Origin: an uncultured Collinsella sp.
Lineage (GTDB): Bacteria > Actinomycetota > Coriobacteriia > Coriobacteriales > Coriobacteriaceae
Direction: 5' to 3'
DNA: 30,476 nucleotides
Assembly (NCBI GenBank): GCA_900544385.1
Contig: UQVD01000013.1
Location: forward strand, 1-30,476
Shown: positions 21,418 through 30,043 of the stretch, piece by piece
How the letters are laid out: every line of letters begins with the position of its first letter
How positions within the stretch are numbered: position 1 is the stretch's first letter
Notes under the pieces: generated by a model
What the model was told of the DNA's origin: nothing
Databases searched by the model: none
Seen by the model: the letters and a program-made list of their open reading frames with translations, nothing else
Translations under genes and position numbers: made by a program

Positions 21418-22572
21418 TTACTCGTGGGTATGTCCTACGTAGTCTTCGTCGATCGTAATCTTGGCAATCGACCTGGGGTATTCCGATTCGACCCGTTGTG
21501 CCAGCGCGTGCTTTAAGTCTTCGGCACTCATCTGCAGATCCGAGGGACGCACGCAGTCGAAGATCACGTTGGTGTGCGTAGGACCCGGCACACAGCGCAA
21601 ATCGTGAATTGAAAGGCGGCTATCGATCTGTTGGGCCATGGCATTGATGCGTAAACGCATGCTCGCCACCTTAGGGTCGTCGGTCACGATGGGGTCGTAA
21701 TGGAGCGTGACGATCATGCCGTCTTCGACCCTAAACGACTGCTCGATGTTATCGAGCGTGTCGTGGCTTTCCAGCGGGCTGGCCTCGGCCGCCATCTCGG
21801 CGTGCGCACTTGCAAACTTCCTGCCCGGGCCGTAGTCGTGAACCATCAAATCGTGAACGCCCAAAACGCCGGGATAGCTCATGATCTTGTCTCGAATGTG
21901 CTTGACCAGCTTAGGATCGGGCGACTGGCCCAAAAGCGGGCTCACCGTATCTTGAATAAGTTCAAGGCCGCTCCAGCCAATATAGGCGCCAACGGCAAGT
22001 CCAACCCAAGCATCAAGATTGATATGCGTCACCTGGGAAACAATCGCGCACGCCAGCACGGCGCCTGTGGCAAGGACATCGTTCTTGGAATCCTGCGCGG
22101 TCGCATGCAGCGTCTCGGACTCAATGCGATCGCCGAGCTTTTGGTTGAGGGCCGCCATCCAGAGCTTTACGACCATCGAAAGCACTAGAACTGCCACCAG
22201 GGCAAGCGAGAACTCGACAGGTTCGGGGTGGATGATGCGCTCAACCGAGGACTTCACCAGCTCAACGCCGATCAGCAGCACGAGCGCCGCCACGACCAGA
22301 CCCGAGAGATACTCGTAGCGGCCATGTCCGTAAGGATGCTCGGGGTCCGCCGGCTTGCTCGCCAGCTTAAAGCCCAGCACGCTCACGATATTCGAGCTTG
22401 CATCGGACAGGTTGTTCATGGCATCCGCCACAATCGAAACCGATCCCGACAGCACGCCAATTACGCCCTTCGCAGCGCATAGTGCCACATTGGCGAGAAT
22501 ACACACCACGCCCGTCAACGTGCCCACGCGCGCACGGTCGCCCTGCGCACGCTTAACAATCCACTCGACCAT
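21418..22572 (-). CDS. Cation diffusion facilitator (CDF) metal exporter
   Basis: The product is a 384-residue inner-membrane antiporter. Six membrane helices lie in ~15-215, followed by a cytoplasmic ferredoxin-fold domain and an extended C-terminus rich in His/Asp (ends DEDYVGHTHE). The family block HPYGHGRYEYLSGL is at 79-92. Metal-site residues are Asp50/Asn54 (DAMNNLSD, or Asn53/Asp57 depending on alignment) in helix 2 and Asp161/Asp165 (DSKND) in helix 5. The helix-5 site has Asp where Zn/Fe exporters such as FieF have His. This Asn/Asp-rich pattern is nearer to manganese exporters (MntE-like), so Mn(II) efflux is a reasonable but unproven guess. The C-terminal region is longer than in FieF (~300 residues). 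Confidence 0.93.
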   Translation of the reverse strand: MVEWIVKRAQGDRARVGTLTGVVCILANVALCAAKGVIGVLSGSVSIVADAMNNLSDASSNIVSVLGFKLASKPADPEHPYGHGRYEYLSGLVVAALVLLIGVELVKSSVERIIHPEPVEFSLALVAVLVLSMVVKLWMAALNQKLGDRIESETLHATAQDSKNDVLATGAVLACAIVSQVTHINLDAWVGLAVGAYIGWSGLELIQDTVSPLLGQSPDPKLVKHIRDKIMSYPGVLGVHDLMVHDYGPGRKFASAHAEMAAEASPLESHDTLDNIEQSFRVEDGMIVTLHYDPIVTDDPKVASMRLRINAMAQQIDSRLSIHDLRCVPGPTHTNVIFDCVRPSDLQMSAEDLKHALAQRVESEYPRSIAKITIDEDYVGHTHE

Positions 22573-22651
22573 CTACATCCGCCCCCACGGTACTACCTAT
22601 ATATCTATTGCTCAAACGGATTGTAGTGTAGCCACTTTGTCCCCCAGATAC
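22573..22651 (-). other. Upstream region of the CDF gene
   Basis: This short, AT-rich leader contains TATATA (about 22603-22609, minus strand), a possible -10 without a convincing -35. It also has a TTTGTCCCCC stretch reminiscent of the GTCCCC repeat core. The CDF ribosome-binding site (GGGGGCGGAT) follows. Confidence 0.35.
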
Positions 22652-22685
22652 AAAAAAGGCCGCAACCCACACGGGCCACGGCCTT
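22652..22685 (-). terminator. Intrinsic terminator after the PTS EIIC gene
   Basis: On the minus strand AAGGCCG (22679-22685) pairs with CGGCCTT (22656-22662), followed by a run of U (22652-22657). It lies 38 nt past the EIIC stop. Confidence 0.88.
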
Positions 22686-22723
22686 GGAATATGGCAAAGG
22701 AATCGTCCTTGTGTCGCACAGGT

Positions 22724-23938
22724 TTACGCGCTTACTTCGGCCACGCTCTTCGAGGTTTCGGGTGAATCGGCTCCGTCCCCCGTCGTCTGTCCCTTCGCCG
22801 GCACCACGCCAAAGCAGTAGCTCAGCGCCGCAGACACCGCAAATGCCACACCGCCGGCAGCGCAGCACCACAGCAGGTTCGAGATGCCGCCCGTGGCAAA
22901 GCCAATGACCATAAGGACATTCGTCATGCCGATGGTATAGGCCGTAACGTGGCCCACGGCCGCAACAAGGCCTCCGACGGCGCCGCCAATGGCCATGCAC
23001 GTCAGGCACCTGCCATATTTAAAGCCGCAACCGTACAGCGCCGGCTCGCTTACGCCGCCAAGAACACCCGAGATTGAATAGCCCAGCATGAGCGCCTTCT
23101 CGTCCTTATCCGCAACGCGAAGCGACGCGCCAAAGGGCATGCCCCAAACGGCGAACGTTGCCATCGTCGCGGCGATCAGGATGCACGAATCCGTTCCCAC
23201 ACTCATAAACTGCGCATAGGCGAGCGATAGGACAACGTTGCTGACGCCGGCGATCTTTAGGAACTCCCAGCCCGCAGCAAGCCCCATGAGCGTGAGCAGC
23301 GACACGATGCCACCGGAATTGCCAAGCATAAACATAAGCTGGCCCAACAGCATGCCCAGATAGCTGCCCGCCGGTGCCGTAATACACAGCGAAACCGGAA
23401 CCATGACAAGCATGGTCGCAAACGGAACAAACGAAAACGCCACGGCCCTAGGGATAACGCGCTGAAAGAAACACTCCACTCGCCATAGCACAGGCACCGA
23501 AAGGAGAACTGGAATAACAGTCGTCGTGTAATCGTTGACCGGCGCGGGAAGCAGACCATACACGGAAGTCATCGATGCCCCCGTCGTCGATGCGGCATCG
23601 ACGAGCTTGAGCAGATCGGGCGCAATCAATACGCCGCCCAGCATCATACCCAGCTGCTCCGAGCAACCGAGCTGGCGGGCGGCCGCCCAACCAAGATAGA
23701 TGGGCAAAAAGTAGTAGCCGGCGTTATAGAGCCAACTGTAGAACAGGCGATAGATTTCGGAATCGGCAGACCACAGGCCCAGCATGCCTTCGCCCATAAT
23801 GACGGCGACGGTGCGGAACAACGCCGCGCAGACAATAAACGGCAGCGCCGACATCATGCTTTTGGACAGATAATCGACCACGGCCATGGCGTTTGATGAA
23901 ACCGACGTTGTAAACGAGGTGTTAGAAACTTGTAGCAT
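22724..23938 (-). CDS. Stand-alone PTS EIIC domain protein, glucose/beta-glucoside superfamily
   Basis: The product is a 404-residue membrane protein with about ten membrane segments. It carries the IIC signature GGVSEPALYGCGFKYGR (equivalent to GITEPALYG), which binds sugar in the glucose-glucoside PTS superfamily. It has neither the IIB cysteine domain (normally N-terminal in BglP-type proteins) nor a C-terminal IIA domain; it begins MLQVSNTSFTTSVSSN straight into the first helix. The ATG at 23938 has GGGAAAGG upstream; an open frame reaching 24238 is only the shadow of accDA. It lies 40 nt after accDA in the same direction and could be read from the fatty-acid operon. Partners IIA/IIB must come from elsewhere. 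The sugar is unknown. Confidence 0.88.
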   Translation of the reverse strand: MLQVSNTSFTTSVSSNAMAVVDYLSKSMMSALPFIVCAALFRTVAVIMGEGMLGLWSADSEIYRLFYSWLYNAGYYFLPIYLGWAAARQLGCSEQLGMMLGGVLIAPDLLKLVDAASTTGASMTSVYGLLPAPVNDYTTTVIPVLLSVPVLWRVECFFQRVIPRAVAFSFVPFATMLVMVPVSLCITAPAGSYLGMLLGQLMFMLGNSGGIVSLLTLMGLAAGWEFLKIAGVSNVVLSLAYAQFMSVGTDSCILIAATMATFAVWGMPFGASLRVADKDEKALMLGYSISGVLGGVSEPALYGCGFKYGRCLTCMAIGGAVGGLVAAVGHVTAYTIGMTNVLMVIGFATGGISNLLWCCAAGGVAFAVSAALSYCFGVVPAKGQTTGDGADSPETSKSVAEVSA

Positions 23939-23978
23939 GGAACGCCTTTCCCAATATGACATGCGGGCTGTCCCTTTG

Positions 23979-25703
23979 TCACATCGTGCGGTACTGACCG
24001 ATTGCGCGGTACTTTTCGTAGCGGAGGTTTGTGAGGGTCGCGTCGTCGAGCTGCCCAAGCGCATCGAAGGCATCAAATGCCGAGGACATGACGGCACCGG
24101 CGATCTCCTCATGCGACAGGCCCCTATCGTCAACAATGCCGTCGATGATGCCGAGCGCCAACAGATCGGGGGCCGTGAGCTTAAGCGCCTCGGCGGCCTC
24201 ATTCGCGCGCTCGGTATCCTTCCACAGGATCGACGCACAGGCCTCGGGGCTCACGACCGAATAGGCCGAGCTCGAGAGCATCAGGATGCGGTCGGCCACG
24301 GACAGCGCCAGCGCGCCACCAGAGCCGCCCTCGCCTGTCACCACCGAGACAATCGGCGTCTTAAGGCCGCTCATCTCCATGAGATTCTGGGCAATCGCCT
24401 CGCCCTGGCCGCGCTCCTCGGCACCGATGCCGCAAAACGCGCCCGAAGTATCGACCAGACACAGAACCGGTCGACCAAACTTTTCGGCCTGGCGCATAAG
24501 GCGACGCGCTTTGCGGTAGCCCTCGGGATGTGCCATACCAAAGTTGCGACGCATGCGCTCTTTGGTCGTGGTACCGCGCTCGACGGCGATAACCGTCACG
24601 GGTCGCCCGTCTTTCCAGCCAATGCCAGCCACCACGGCGGCGTCGTCGCCAAAGTAACGGTCGCCATGCAGCTCCACAAATCCATCCAGGCCCAGCGAGA
24701 TCATCTCGCCCGCCGTGGCGCGATCTGCCGAGCGGGTCTGCTTGACAATCTCGAGCGCGGTTTTTGGTGCGGTCGAGCGCTTGAACAAGTGTCCCAGCTT
24801 TTTGCCGCGACGACCCGTATGCACGATCTCATGCGGTGCCCCCAGGCCGGGCGCGTGCCCTCCGTGCAGTGCCAGCAGCTCGCCTACCGTGAGCGCAATC
24901 TCGCCACGCGGAACAACGGCATCGCAAAAGCCGTGCTCCAGCAAAAACTCGGAGCGCTGGAATCCCTTGGGCAGGCGCTTGTGCATGTTCTGCTCGATCA
25001 CGCGCGGGCCGGCAAATGCCGTCAGGGCATCGGGCTCGGCCAGGATAATATCGCCCTCCATGGCAAAGCTCGCGGTTACGCCTCCGGTCGTGGGGTCAGT
25101 GAGCACCGTGATATACAGGCCGCCCGCCTCGCTATGGCGCCTAACCGCCGCAGAAATCTTGGCCATCTGCATAAGCGAGGTCACGCCCTCCTGCATGCGC
25201 GCACCGCCCGAAACGGTAAAGCCGACAACCGGCAATCCCAGCTCGGTCGCACGCTCAAATGTGCGACAGATCTTCTCGCCCACCACGGAGCCCATCGAGC
25301 CCATCATAAAGTTGGCGTCCATAAAGAAGAGCGCGGTATCGCAACCGCAGATTTTGCCCCTGCCGCACACAACGGCATCGCGCTCGCCCGAACGCTCGCT
25401 CACGCTCTTGAGCTTGTCGGCATAGCCGGGAAACGAGAGGAAGTCCTCCGGCGCCAGATTGGCATCCCATTCCTCAAACGTGCCCTCGTCGACCGTCATG
25501 CGCATGCGCGCGCGACCGCTCACGCGAAAGTGTTTGCCGCAACGAGGGCAGACCTCGAGGTTGTCGTGTAGGCGTGCCTCATCGATCACGCGGCGGCACT
25601 CCGGGCACTTGATAAACACGTGGCGCGCGGGAAACTCGGCGCACGACTCGGTCATCGGTCCCTCGAGGACGTTGACCGTCTTCGCTTTTCTATTCATCAG
25701 CAT
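23979..25703 (-). CDS. accDA: Fused acetyl-CoA carboxylase carboxyltransferase beta-alpha (AccD-AccA)
   Basis: The product has 574 residues and joins both carboxyltransferase subunits in one chain. Residues ~1-285 are AccD with its zinc ribbon (Cys33, Cys36, Cys52, Cys55; CPEC...CPRC) and crotonase fold (VVGFTVSGGARMQEG). Residues ~290-574 are AccA (PVTVIAVERGTTTKERMRRNFGMAHPEGYRKA, then FVELHGDR and GEGGSGGALALSVAD). It transfers CO2 from carboxybiotin on AccB to acetyl-CoA, making malonyl-CoA. The start at 25703 has GGGG 6 nt upstream; an ATG at 25697 is the alternative. Either overlaps the end of accC, so translation is coupled. E. coli uses two unlinked genes. Confidence 0.95.
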   Translation of the reverse strand: MLMNRKAKTVNVLEGPMTESCAEFPARHVFIKCPECRRVIDEARLHDNLEVCPRCGKHFRVSGRARMRMTVDEGTFEEWDANLAPEDFLSFPGYADKLKSVSERSGERDAVVCGRGKICGCDTALFFMDANFMMGSMGSVVGEKICRTFERATELGLPVVGFTVSGGARMQEGVTSLMQMAKISAAVRRHSEAGGLYITVLTDPTTGGVTASFAMEGDIILAEPDALTAFAGPRVIEQNMHKRLPKGFQRSEFLLEHGFCDAVVPRGEIALTVGELLALHGGHAPGLGAPHEIVHTGRRGKKLGHLFKRSTAPKTALEIVKQTRSADRATAGEMISLGLDGFVELHGDRYFGDDAAVVAGIGWKDGRPVTVIAVERGTTTKERMRRNFGMAHPEGYRKARRLMRQAEKFGRPVLCLVDTSGAFCGIGAEERGQGEAIAQNLMEMSGLKTPIVSVVTGEGGSGGALALSVADRILMLSSSAYSVVSPEACASILWKDTERANEAAEALKLTAPDLLALGIIDGIVDDRGLSHEEIAGAVMSSAFDAFDALGQLDDATLTNLRYEKYRAIGQYRTM

Positions 25704-27033
25704 AGAGATGCCCCATCAGATCGGTGTGATACATGCCCGACAAGAACTCGTCGTTTGCCAGCACGTCGAGCTGAAGCTCGCTGTTTTCGCTCACGCCCTC
25801 AATCACGAGCTCGCCCAGGGCCGAGCGCATCTTGCGAATGGCGCCGTCACGCGTGGGCGCACACACGATGAGCTTGCCAAGCATGGAGTCGTAGTACGGC
25901 GGAACTTTCGCACCGGTAAACATGGCGGAATCCCAGCGCACGCGCGGACCACCCGGCACACGCAACGCGGTGACCGTTCCACATGACGGCAGAAAGTCCG
26001 GCGTTTCGGCATTGATGCGGCACTCCATGGCGTGGTTGCGGACCGGCATGTCCTCCCGCTCAAAGGGCAGAGGCTGGCCGGCTGCCACGCGCAGCTGCCA
26101 CTTGACCAAGTCGGTATCGGTCACAAACTCTGTAACCGGATGCTCCACCTGCAAGCGCGTGTTCATTTCCATAAAGTAGAAATTGCCGTCGTCCGAATAC
26201 AGGAACTCGATGGTACCGGCTCCTTCGTAGCCGACGGCACGAGCCAGGTCACGCGCTGCCTTGTGCATGCGAGCACGAATGTCGTCGTGTCCGTCGAGGC
26301 ACGGCGCGGGGCTCTCCTCGATTAGCTTTTGGTTGCGGCGCTGCACCGAGCACTCGCGCTCGCCGAGCGAAAACACATGGCCCTGCTTATCGGCCATAAT
26401 CTGCACCTCGACATGGTGCGCCGGCGCGACGAACTTCTCCATGTAGCACTCGCCGTCGCCAAAGACGGCCTCGCCCTCGGCACGTGCCTCGATGAACGCC
26501 TTTGCCGCATCTTCCACGCGCTCGACCTTGCGAATGCCGCGACCGCCTCCACCCGCACGTGCCTTGATGAGCACGGGGCAGCCAATGCGCTCGGCCTCGG
26601 CTGTCGCCTCCTCGGGGCTTTTGAGCAAATCGCAGCCCGGTACGATGGGCACGCCCGCCGCGGCGGCCGTTCGACGCGCGGCGTCCTTGTCGCCCATGCT
26701 GTCGATCACCTCGGCCGAGGGACCGACAAACGCAAGGCCATACTTGTCGCAGTCGCGCACGAAGCTCGCCTTCTCGGAAAAGAAACCGTAGCCAGGATGG
26801 ATCGCCTTTGCCCCCGACTTTACGGCACAGGTGAGCACGGCATCGTCGTTGAGGTAGCTCTCGGCAAGACGCGGGCCGCCGATGCAATACGCCTCGTCGG
26901 CAAGCTGCACGTGCAGCGCGTCCGCATCGGCCGTGGAATAAACGGCGACGGTCTTGATGCCCATATCGCGGCACGCGCGGATAACACGGACCGCGACTTC
27001 GCCGCGGTTGGCGATGAGCACTTTGTCGAACAT
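25690..27033 (-). CDS. accC: Acetyl-CoA carboxylase, biotin carboxylase subunit
   Basis: The product is a 447-residue ATP-grasp enzyme (E. coli AccC is 449) that carboxylates biotin on AccB using ATP and bicarbonate. It begins MFDKVLIANRGEVAVRVIRA and has HPGYGFFSE, the glycine-rich ATP loop KARAGGGGRGIRKV, the catalytic region MEMNTRLQVEHPVTEF and ECRINAE. I chose the ATG at 27033 because AAGGAAGG lies 5-8 nt upstream; a frame to 27252 overlaps fabZ. It follows fabZ by 10 nt and its end overlaps accDA. Confidence 0.97.
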   Translation of the reverse strand: MFDKVLIANRGEVAVRVIRACRDMGIKTVAVYSTADADALHVQLADEAYCIGGPRLAESYLNDDAVLTCAVKSGAKAIHPGYGFFSEKASFVRDCDKYGLAFVGPSAEVIDSMGDKDAARRTAAAAGVPIVPGCDLLKSPEEATAEAERIGCPVLIKARAGGGGRGIRKVERVEDAAKAFIEARAEGEAVFGDGECYMEKFVAPAHHVEVQIMADKQGHVFSLGERECSVQRRNQKLIEESPAPCLDGHDDIRARMHKAARDLARAVGYEGAGTIEFLYSDDGNFYFMEMNTRLQVEHPVTEFVTDTDLVKWQLRVAAGQPLPFEREDMPVRNHAMECRINAETPDFLPSCGTVTALRVPGGPRVRWDSAMFTGAKVPPYYDSMLGKLIVCAPTRDGAIRKMRSALGELVIEGVSENSELQLDVLANDEFLSGMYHTDLMGHLYADE

Positions 27034-27043
27034 GAAGCCTTCC

Positions 27044-27466
27044 TTAACTTTCGTGCATGAGTGCAAAGGACATATCGGCGCGGCAACACACCTCGCCGTT
27101 GACGCTCGCGGTGCCCGTCGCAAACCGGAACGGCCCGCGCGCACGCGTGATAGAGCACACCAGGTCCACCGTGTCGCCCGGGCGCACCGGACGCTTAAAG
27201 CGCACCTTGTCCAGGCTCGTATAGAACGGCGTCGCACCGCGCGCTTCCTCATCGCCCATCAGCAGCACGCAGCAGTTCTGGGCGAGCATCTCGCACTGAA
27301 TCACGCCGGGGACGACCGGATTTCCCGGAAAATGCCCCTGCAAAAAGTACTCGTCGCCCGTGATCGTGATCTTGCCGTGGGCCTCGTCGCCCACCAGCTC
27401 GGCCTCGTCGAGCAAAAGCATCGGTTCGCGATGCGGTAACAGCTTCTTGAGCTCTTCTTTGTTCAT
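27044..27466 (-). CDS. fabZ: 3-hydroxyacyl-ACP dehydratase FabZ
   Basis: The product is a ~140-residue hot-dog-fold dehydratase that forms trans-2-enoyl-ACP in fatty-acid elongation. The catalytic His45 is in GHFPGNPVVPGV, and Glu59 is in CEMLAQ (usually EAMAQ). It begins with LLPHREPMLLLD, the family opening. The ATG at 27466 is preferred because AGGTGAT sits 6 nt upstream; an ATG at 27472 and a GTG at 27475 are alternatives. Just after accB and before accC, it is embedded in the acc genes as in many Gram-positive fab operons. Confidence 0.96.
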   Translation of the reverse strand: MNKEELKKLLPHREPMLLLDEAELVGDEAHGKITITGDEYFLQGHFPGNPVVPGVIQCEMLAQNCCVLLMGDEEARGATPFYTSLDKVRFKRPVRPGDTVDLVCSITRARGPFRFATGTASVNGEVCCRADMSFALMHES

Positions 27467-27475
27467 GGACATCAC

Positions 27476-27949
27476 CTATCCGATCCTCATAAGGCAACTG
27501 TCGAACTCCACGAGGTCGCCGTCGGCCACGCAGATCTCGAGCACCTCGCCGTCTGCCTCGGCCGTCACCTCGTTGAGAACCTTCATGGCCTCGATAATGC
27601 AGAGGGTCTCGCCGGCCTTGACCTTAGAGCCCACGTGCACAAACGGCTCGTCGCCCGGCGCCGGGGCAGCATAGAAAACGCCGACCATGGGAGCGGTCAC
27701 CTCGGTGCCCTTGGGCTCCGGTGCGGCGGCAGGTGTCTGCGCGGCGGGCTCCGGTGCGGCAGGCGCGACTGTGGGAGCTGCAACTGGAGCGGCCATAGCG
27801 CTCGGCATGGGCATGGGCACGGCAACCGGCTGTGCGGCGCTCGCGCGCTCGAGTTCGACCGCGGTGCCATCGGGCTCCTCAACGCGCACGCGCGTGAGGC
27901 CGCGGTCCTCCATAACATCGGCTATCTCGGCAAGTCTTTTGGAATCCAT
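27476..27949 (-). CDS. accB: Biotin carboxyl carrier protein AccB (BCCP)
   Basis: The product has 157 residues. An N-terminal dimerisation segment is followed by an Ala/Pro-rich flexible linker (~38-80) and the biotinyl domain. The biotinylated lysine is Lys123 in EAMKVLNEV. Holo-AccB carries CO2 between AccC and AccDA. The start at 27949 has AGGAG, which overlaps the fabF stop, so translation is coupled. Confidence 0.97.
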   Translation of the reverse strand: MDSKRLAEIADVMEDRGLTRVRVEEPDGTAVELERASAAQPVAVPMPMPSAMAAPVAAPTVAPAAPEPAAQTPAAAPEPKGTEVTAPMVGVFYAAPAPGDEPFVHVGSKVKAGETLCIIEAMKVLNEVTAEADGEVLEICVADGDLVEFDSCLMRIG

Positions 27950-27952
27950 GCT

Positions 27953-29200
27953 CTAGCTCCTCGTATATCTACGCAGCGCGATGGCGGCGTTGTGCCCGCC
28001 AAAGCCTAGGTTGGTCGAAAGCGCCCAGGTAAGGTCGGCGCGAACTGCGCGATTGGGCGTGTAGTCAAGATCGCAGGCGGGATCGGGCGTGCGGTAGTTA
28101 ATGGTCGGCGGCACCACGCCCTGTTCGAGCGCCATGGCGCAGGCCATGACCTCGATGGCGCCCGTGGCACCGATCATGTGGCCGGTCATCGACTTAGTCG
28201 ACGAGACGTGCGCGGCGCGCGCCGCGTCCTCGCCGAGCGCACGCTTAATGCCCGCCGTCTCGGACGAATCGTTGAGCTTGGTAGATGTGCCGTGGGCATT
28301 GATGTAGAGACCCTCGGAAGGCTTGACGTCGCCCTCGGTCACCGCCAGCGATATCGCGCGGGCAATGCCGGCAGCCTCGGGATCAGGGCTCGTGATGTGA
28401 TAGGCATCATCGGTGTTGCCGTAGCCCACGACCTCGGCATAAATGTGCGCACCGCGCGCCTGCGCATGTTCCATGCTCTCGAGCACGAGCACGCAGGCGC
28501 CCTCGCCCATCACAAAGCCGTCGCGGTCTGCATCGAACGGACGGCAGGCCGTCGCGGGATCGGGGTTGGTGGTCAATGCGCGGCAGGACGTAAAGCCCGC
28601 AACGGCATCGGGGATAATTGCGGCCTCGGCGCCGCCCGCGAGGATCGCGTCGGCATAGCCGTGCTTGATGGCGCGGAACGCCTCGCCCACCGCATGGGCC
28701 GAGGTTGCGCACGCGGTCACCACGGGCAGGGTCGGGCCCTTTGCCTTGTGGCGGATTGCGATATTGCCCGATGCCATGTTGGGGATCATCATCGCGATCA
28801 TATAGGGCGATGCGCGACGAGGCCCGCGATCGGCGATCGTGTGAACGTTGTCGACAAGCGTCTGCATGCCGCCCACGCCTGAACCCACGTAGACGCCCAG
28901 GCGCTCGCGATCGATGGCGCCCTCGACATCAAAGCCCGCATCGTGCATGGCTTCGTCCGAAGCCGCCATCGCAAACTGAACGCAGGGGTCGAGATGCTTG
29001 GCGTCACGCTTGCCAAAGTACTCGTTGCCGTCAAAGCCCTTGACCTCGGCTGCCACCTTGACGGCAAACGCATCGGTATCGAAGTGCGTGATCGGGCTGA
29101 TGCCGCACGCGCCGGCGCACATGGCCGCCCAGGTGGCAAGCGCGGTGTTGCCGAGCGGCGACACGGCACCGATACCGGTGATTGCAACTCTCTGTTCCAT
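27953..29200 (-). CDS. fabF: Beta-ketoacyl-ACP synthase II (FabF)
   Basis: The product has about 415 residues and is the thiolase-fold condensing enzyme that elongates acyl-ACP with malonyl-ACP. The Cys-His-His triad is visible: Cys near 164 (VTACATSAHA), His near 303 (NAHGTSTKLND) and His near 341 (SMTGHMIGATGA). I chose the ATG at 29200 (MEQRVAITGIGAVSPLGN) because GAGGAG lies 6 nt upstream; the adjacent ATG at 29203 is possible, and one at 29218 is too early. It lies 39 nt after fabG. Confidence 0.97.
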   Translation of the reverse strand: MEQRVAITGIGAVSPLGNTALATWAAMCAGACGISPITHFDTDAFAVKVAAEVKGFDGNEYFGKRDAKHLDPCVQFAMAASDEAMHDAGFDVEGAIDRERLGVYVGSGVGGMQTLVDNVHTIADRGPRRASPYMIAMMIPNMASGNIAIRHKAKGPTLPVVTACATSAHAVGEAFRAIKHGYADAILAGGAEAAIIPDAVAGFTSCRALTTNPDPATACRPFDADRDGFVMGEGACVLVLESMEHAQARGAHIYAEVVGYGNTDDAYHITSPDPEAAGIARAISLAVTEGDVKPSEGLYINAHGTSTKLNDSSETAGIKRALGEDAARAAHVSSTKSMTGHMIGATGAIEVMACAMALEQGVVPPTINYRTPDPACDLDYTPNRAVRADLTWALSTNLGFGGHNAAIALRRYTRS

Positions 29201-29239
29201 CATGGTCTCCTCATCCAAGCCGTTCTTCGGCCCTGGTTT

Positions 29240-30013
29240 CTACATCGCCATTCCGCCGTCGACGCGTACGACTTCGCCCGTAATGTAGGCAGCCGCGTCG
29301 CTCGCCAAAAAACGCACCACGCCGGCCACTTCCTCGGGACGCGCCATGCGCCTCAGGGGAATCTGCTCCTCGCACGCCGCACGCACCTTATCCGATAGCT
29401 TTGCCGTCATATCGGTCTCGACAAACCCGGGTGCGACCGCGTTCACTCGTACGCCGCGGGGCGCAAGCTCGCGCGCCACCGCCTTGGTCAGGCCGATCAC
29501 GCCCGCCTTGGAGGCAGCGTAGTTGGCCTGCCCGGCATTGCCCATCAGGCCCACGACCGAGCTCATGTTGACGACGCAGCCGCCGCGCTGACGCATAAAG
29601 GTCTTGGTGAGTGCGCGCGTCGTGTTAAACGTTCCTTTAAGATTGACATCGAGCACGCGATCGAAGGCGTCATCGCCCATGCGCATGAGCAGGCTATCGC
29701 GGGTGATGCCAGCGTTGTTGACGAGCGCCCAAATGGAGCCAAAGTCGTTGAGGACCGCTTCCACGCACGCGATGACGGCAGCGGGGTCGGCCACGTCGCA
29801 TTGATATGCGCGTGCCGCGGCGCCAGCCGCCTCGCAGGCTTCGCACGTCTCGCGCGCCGCATCGACGCTTCCGGCATAGACGACGGCGATATCAAAGCCG
29901 TCCTCCGCCAGACCGACAGCGCAGGCGCGGCCGATACCCCGCGAGCCGCCCGTGACCAGTGCCACGCGACGTGAGTCGTTGCGCTCGAGCGTGCCGTTGT
30001 TCAAGTTGCCCAT
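29240..30013 (-). CDS. fabG: 3-oxoacyl-ACP reductase (FabG)
   Basis: The product is a 257-residue short-chain dehydrogenase that reduces 3-ketoacyl-ACP with NADPH. The cofactor motif is TGGSRGIG (21-28), with NNAG at 99-102. The active-site set is Asn124, Ser152, Tyr165 and Lys169 (YAASK). It has a ~14-residue N-terminal extension compared with E. coli FabG (244). The ATG at 30013 follows AAAGGA. It lies 30 nt after fabD. Confidence 0.97.
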   Translation of the reverse strand: MGNLNNGTLERNDSRRVALVTGGSRGIGRACAVGLAEDGFDIAVVYAGSVDAARETCEACEAAGAAARAYQCDVADPAAVIACVEAVLNDFGSIWALVNNAGITRDSLLMRMGDDAFDRVLDVNLKGTFNTTRALTKTFMRQRGGCVVNMSSVVGLMGNAGQANYAASKAGVIGLTKAVARELAPRGVRVNAVAPGFVETDMTAKLSDKVRAACEEQIPLRRMARPEEVAGVVRFLASDAAAYITGEVVRVDGGMAM

Positions 30014-30043
30014 GTCATTCCTTTCGGGTTACAGCCCTGTGGA

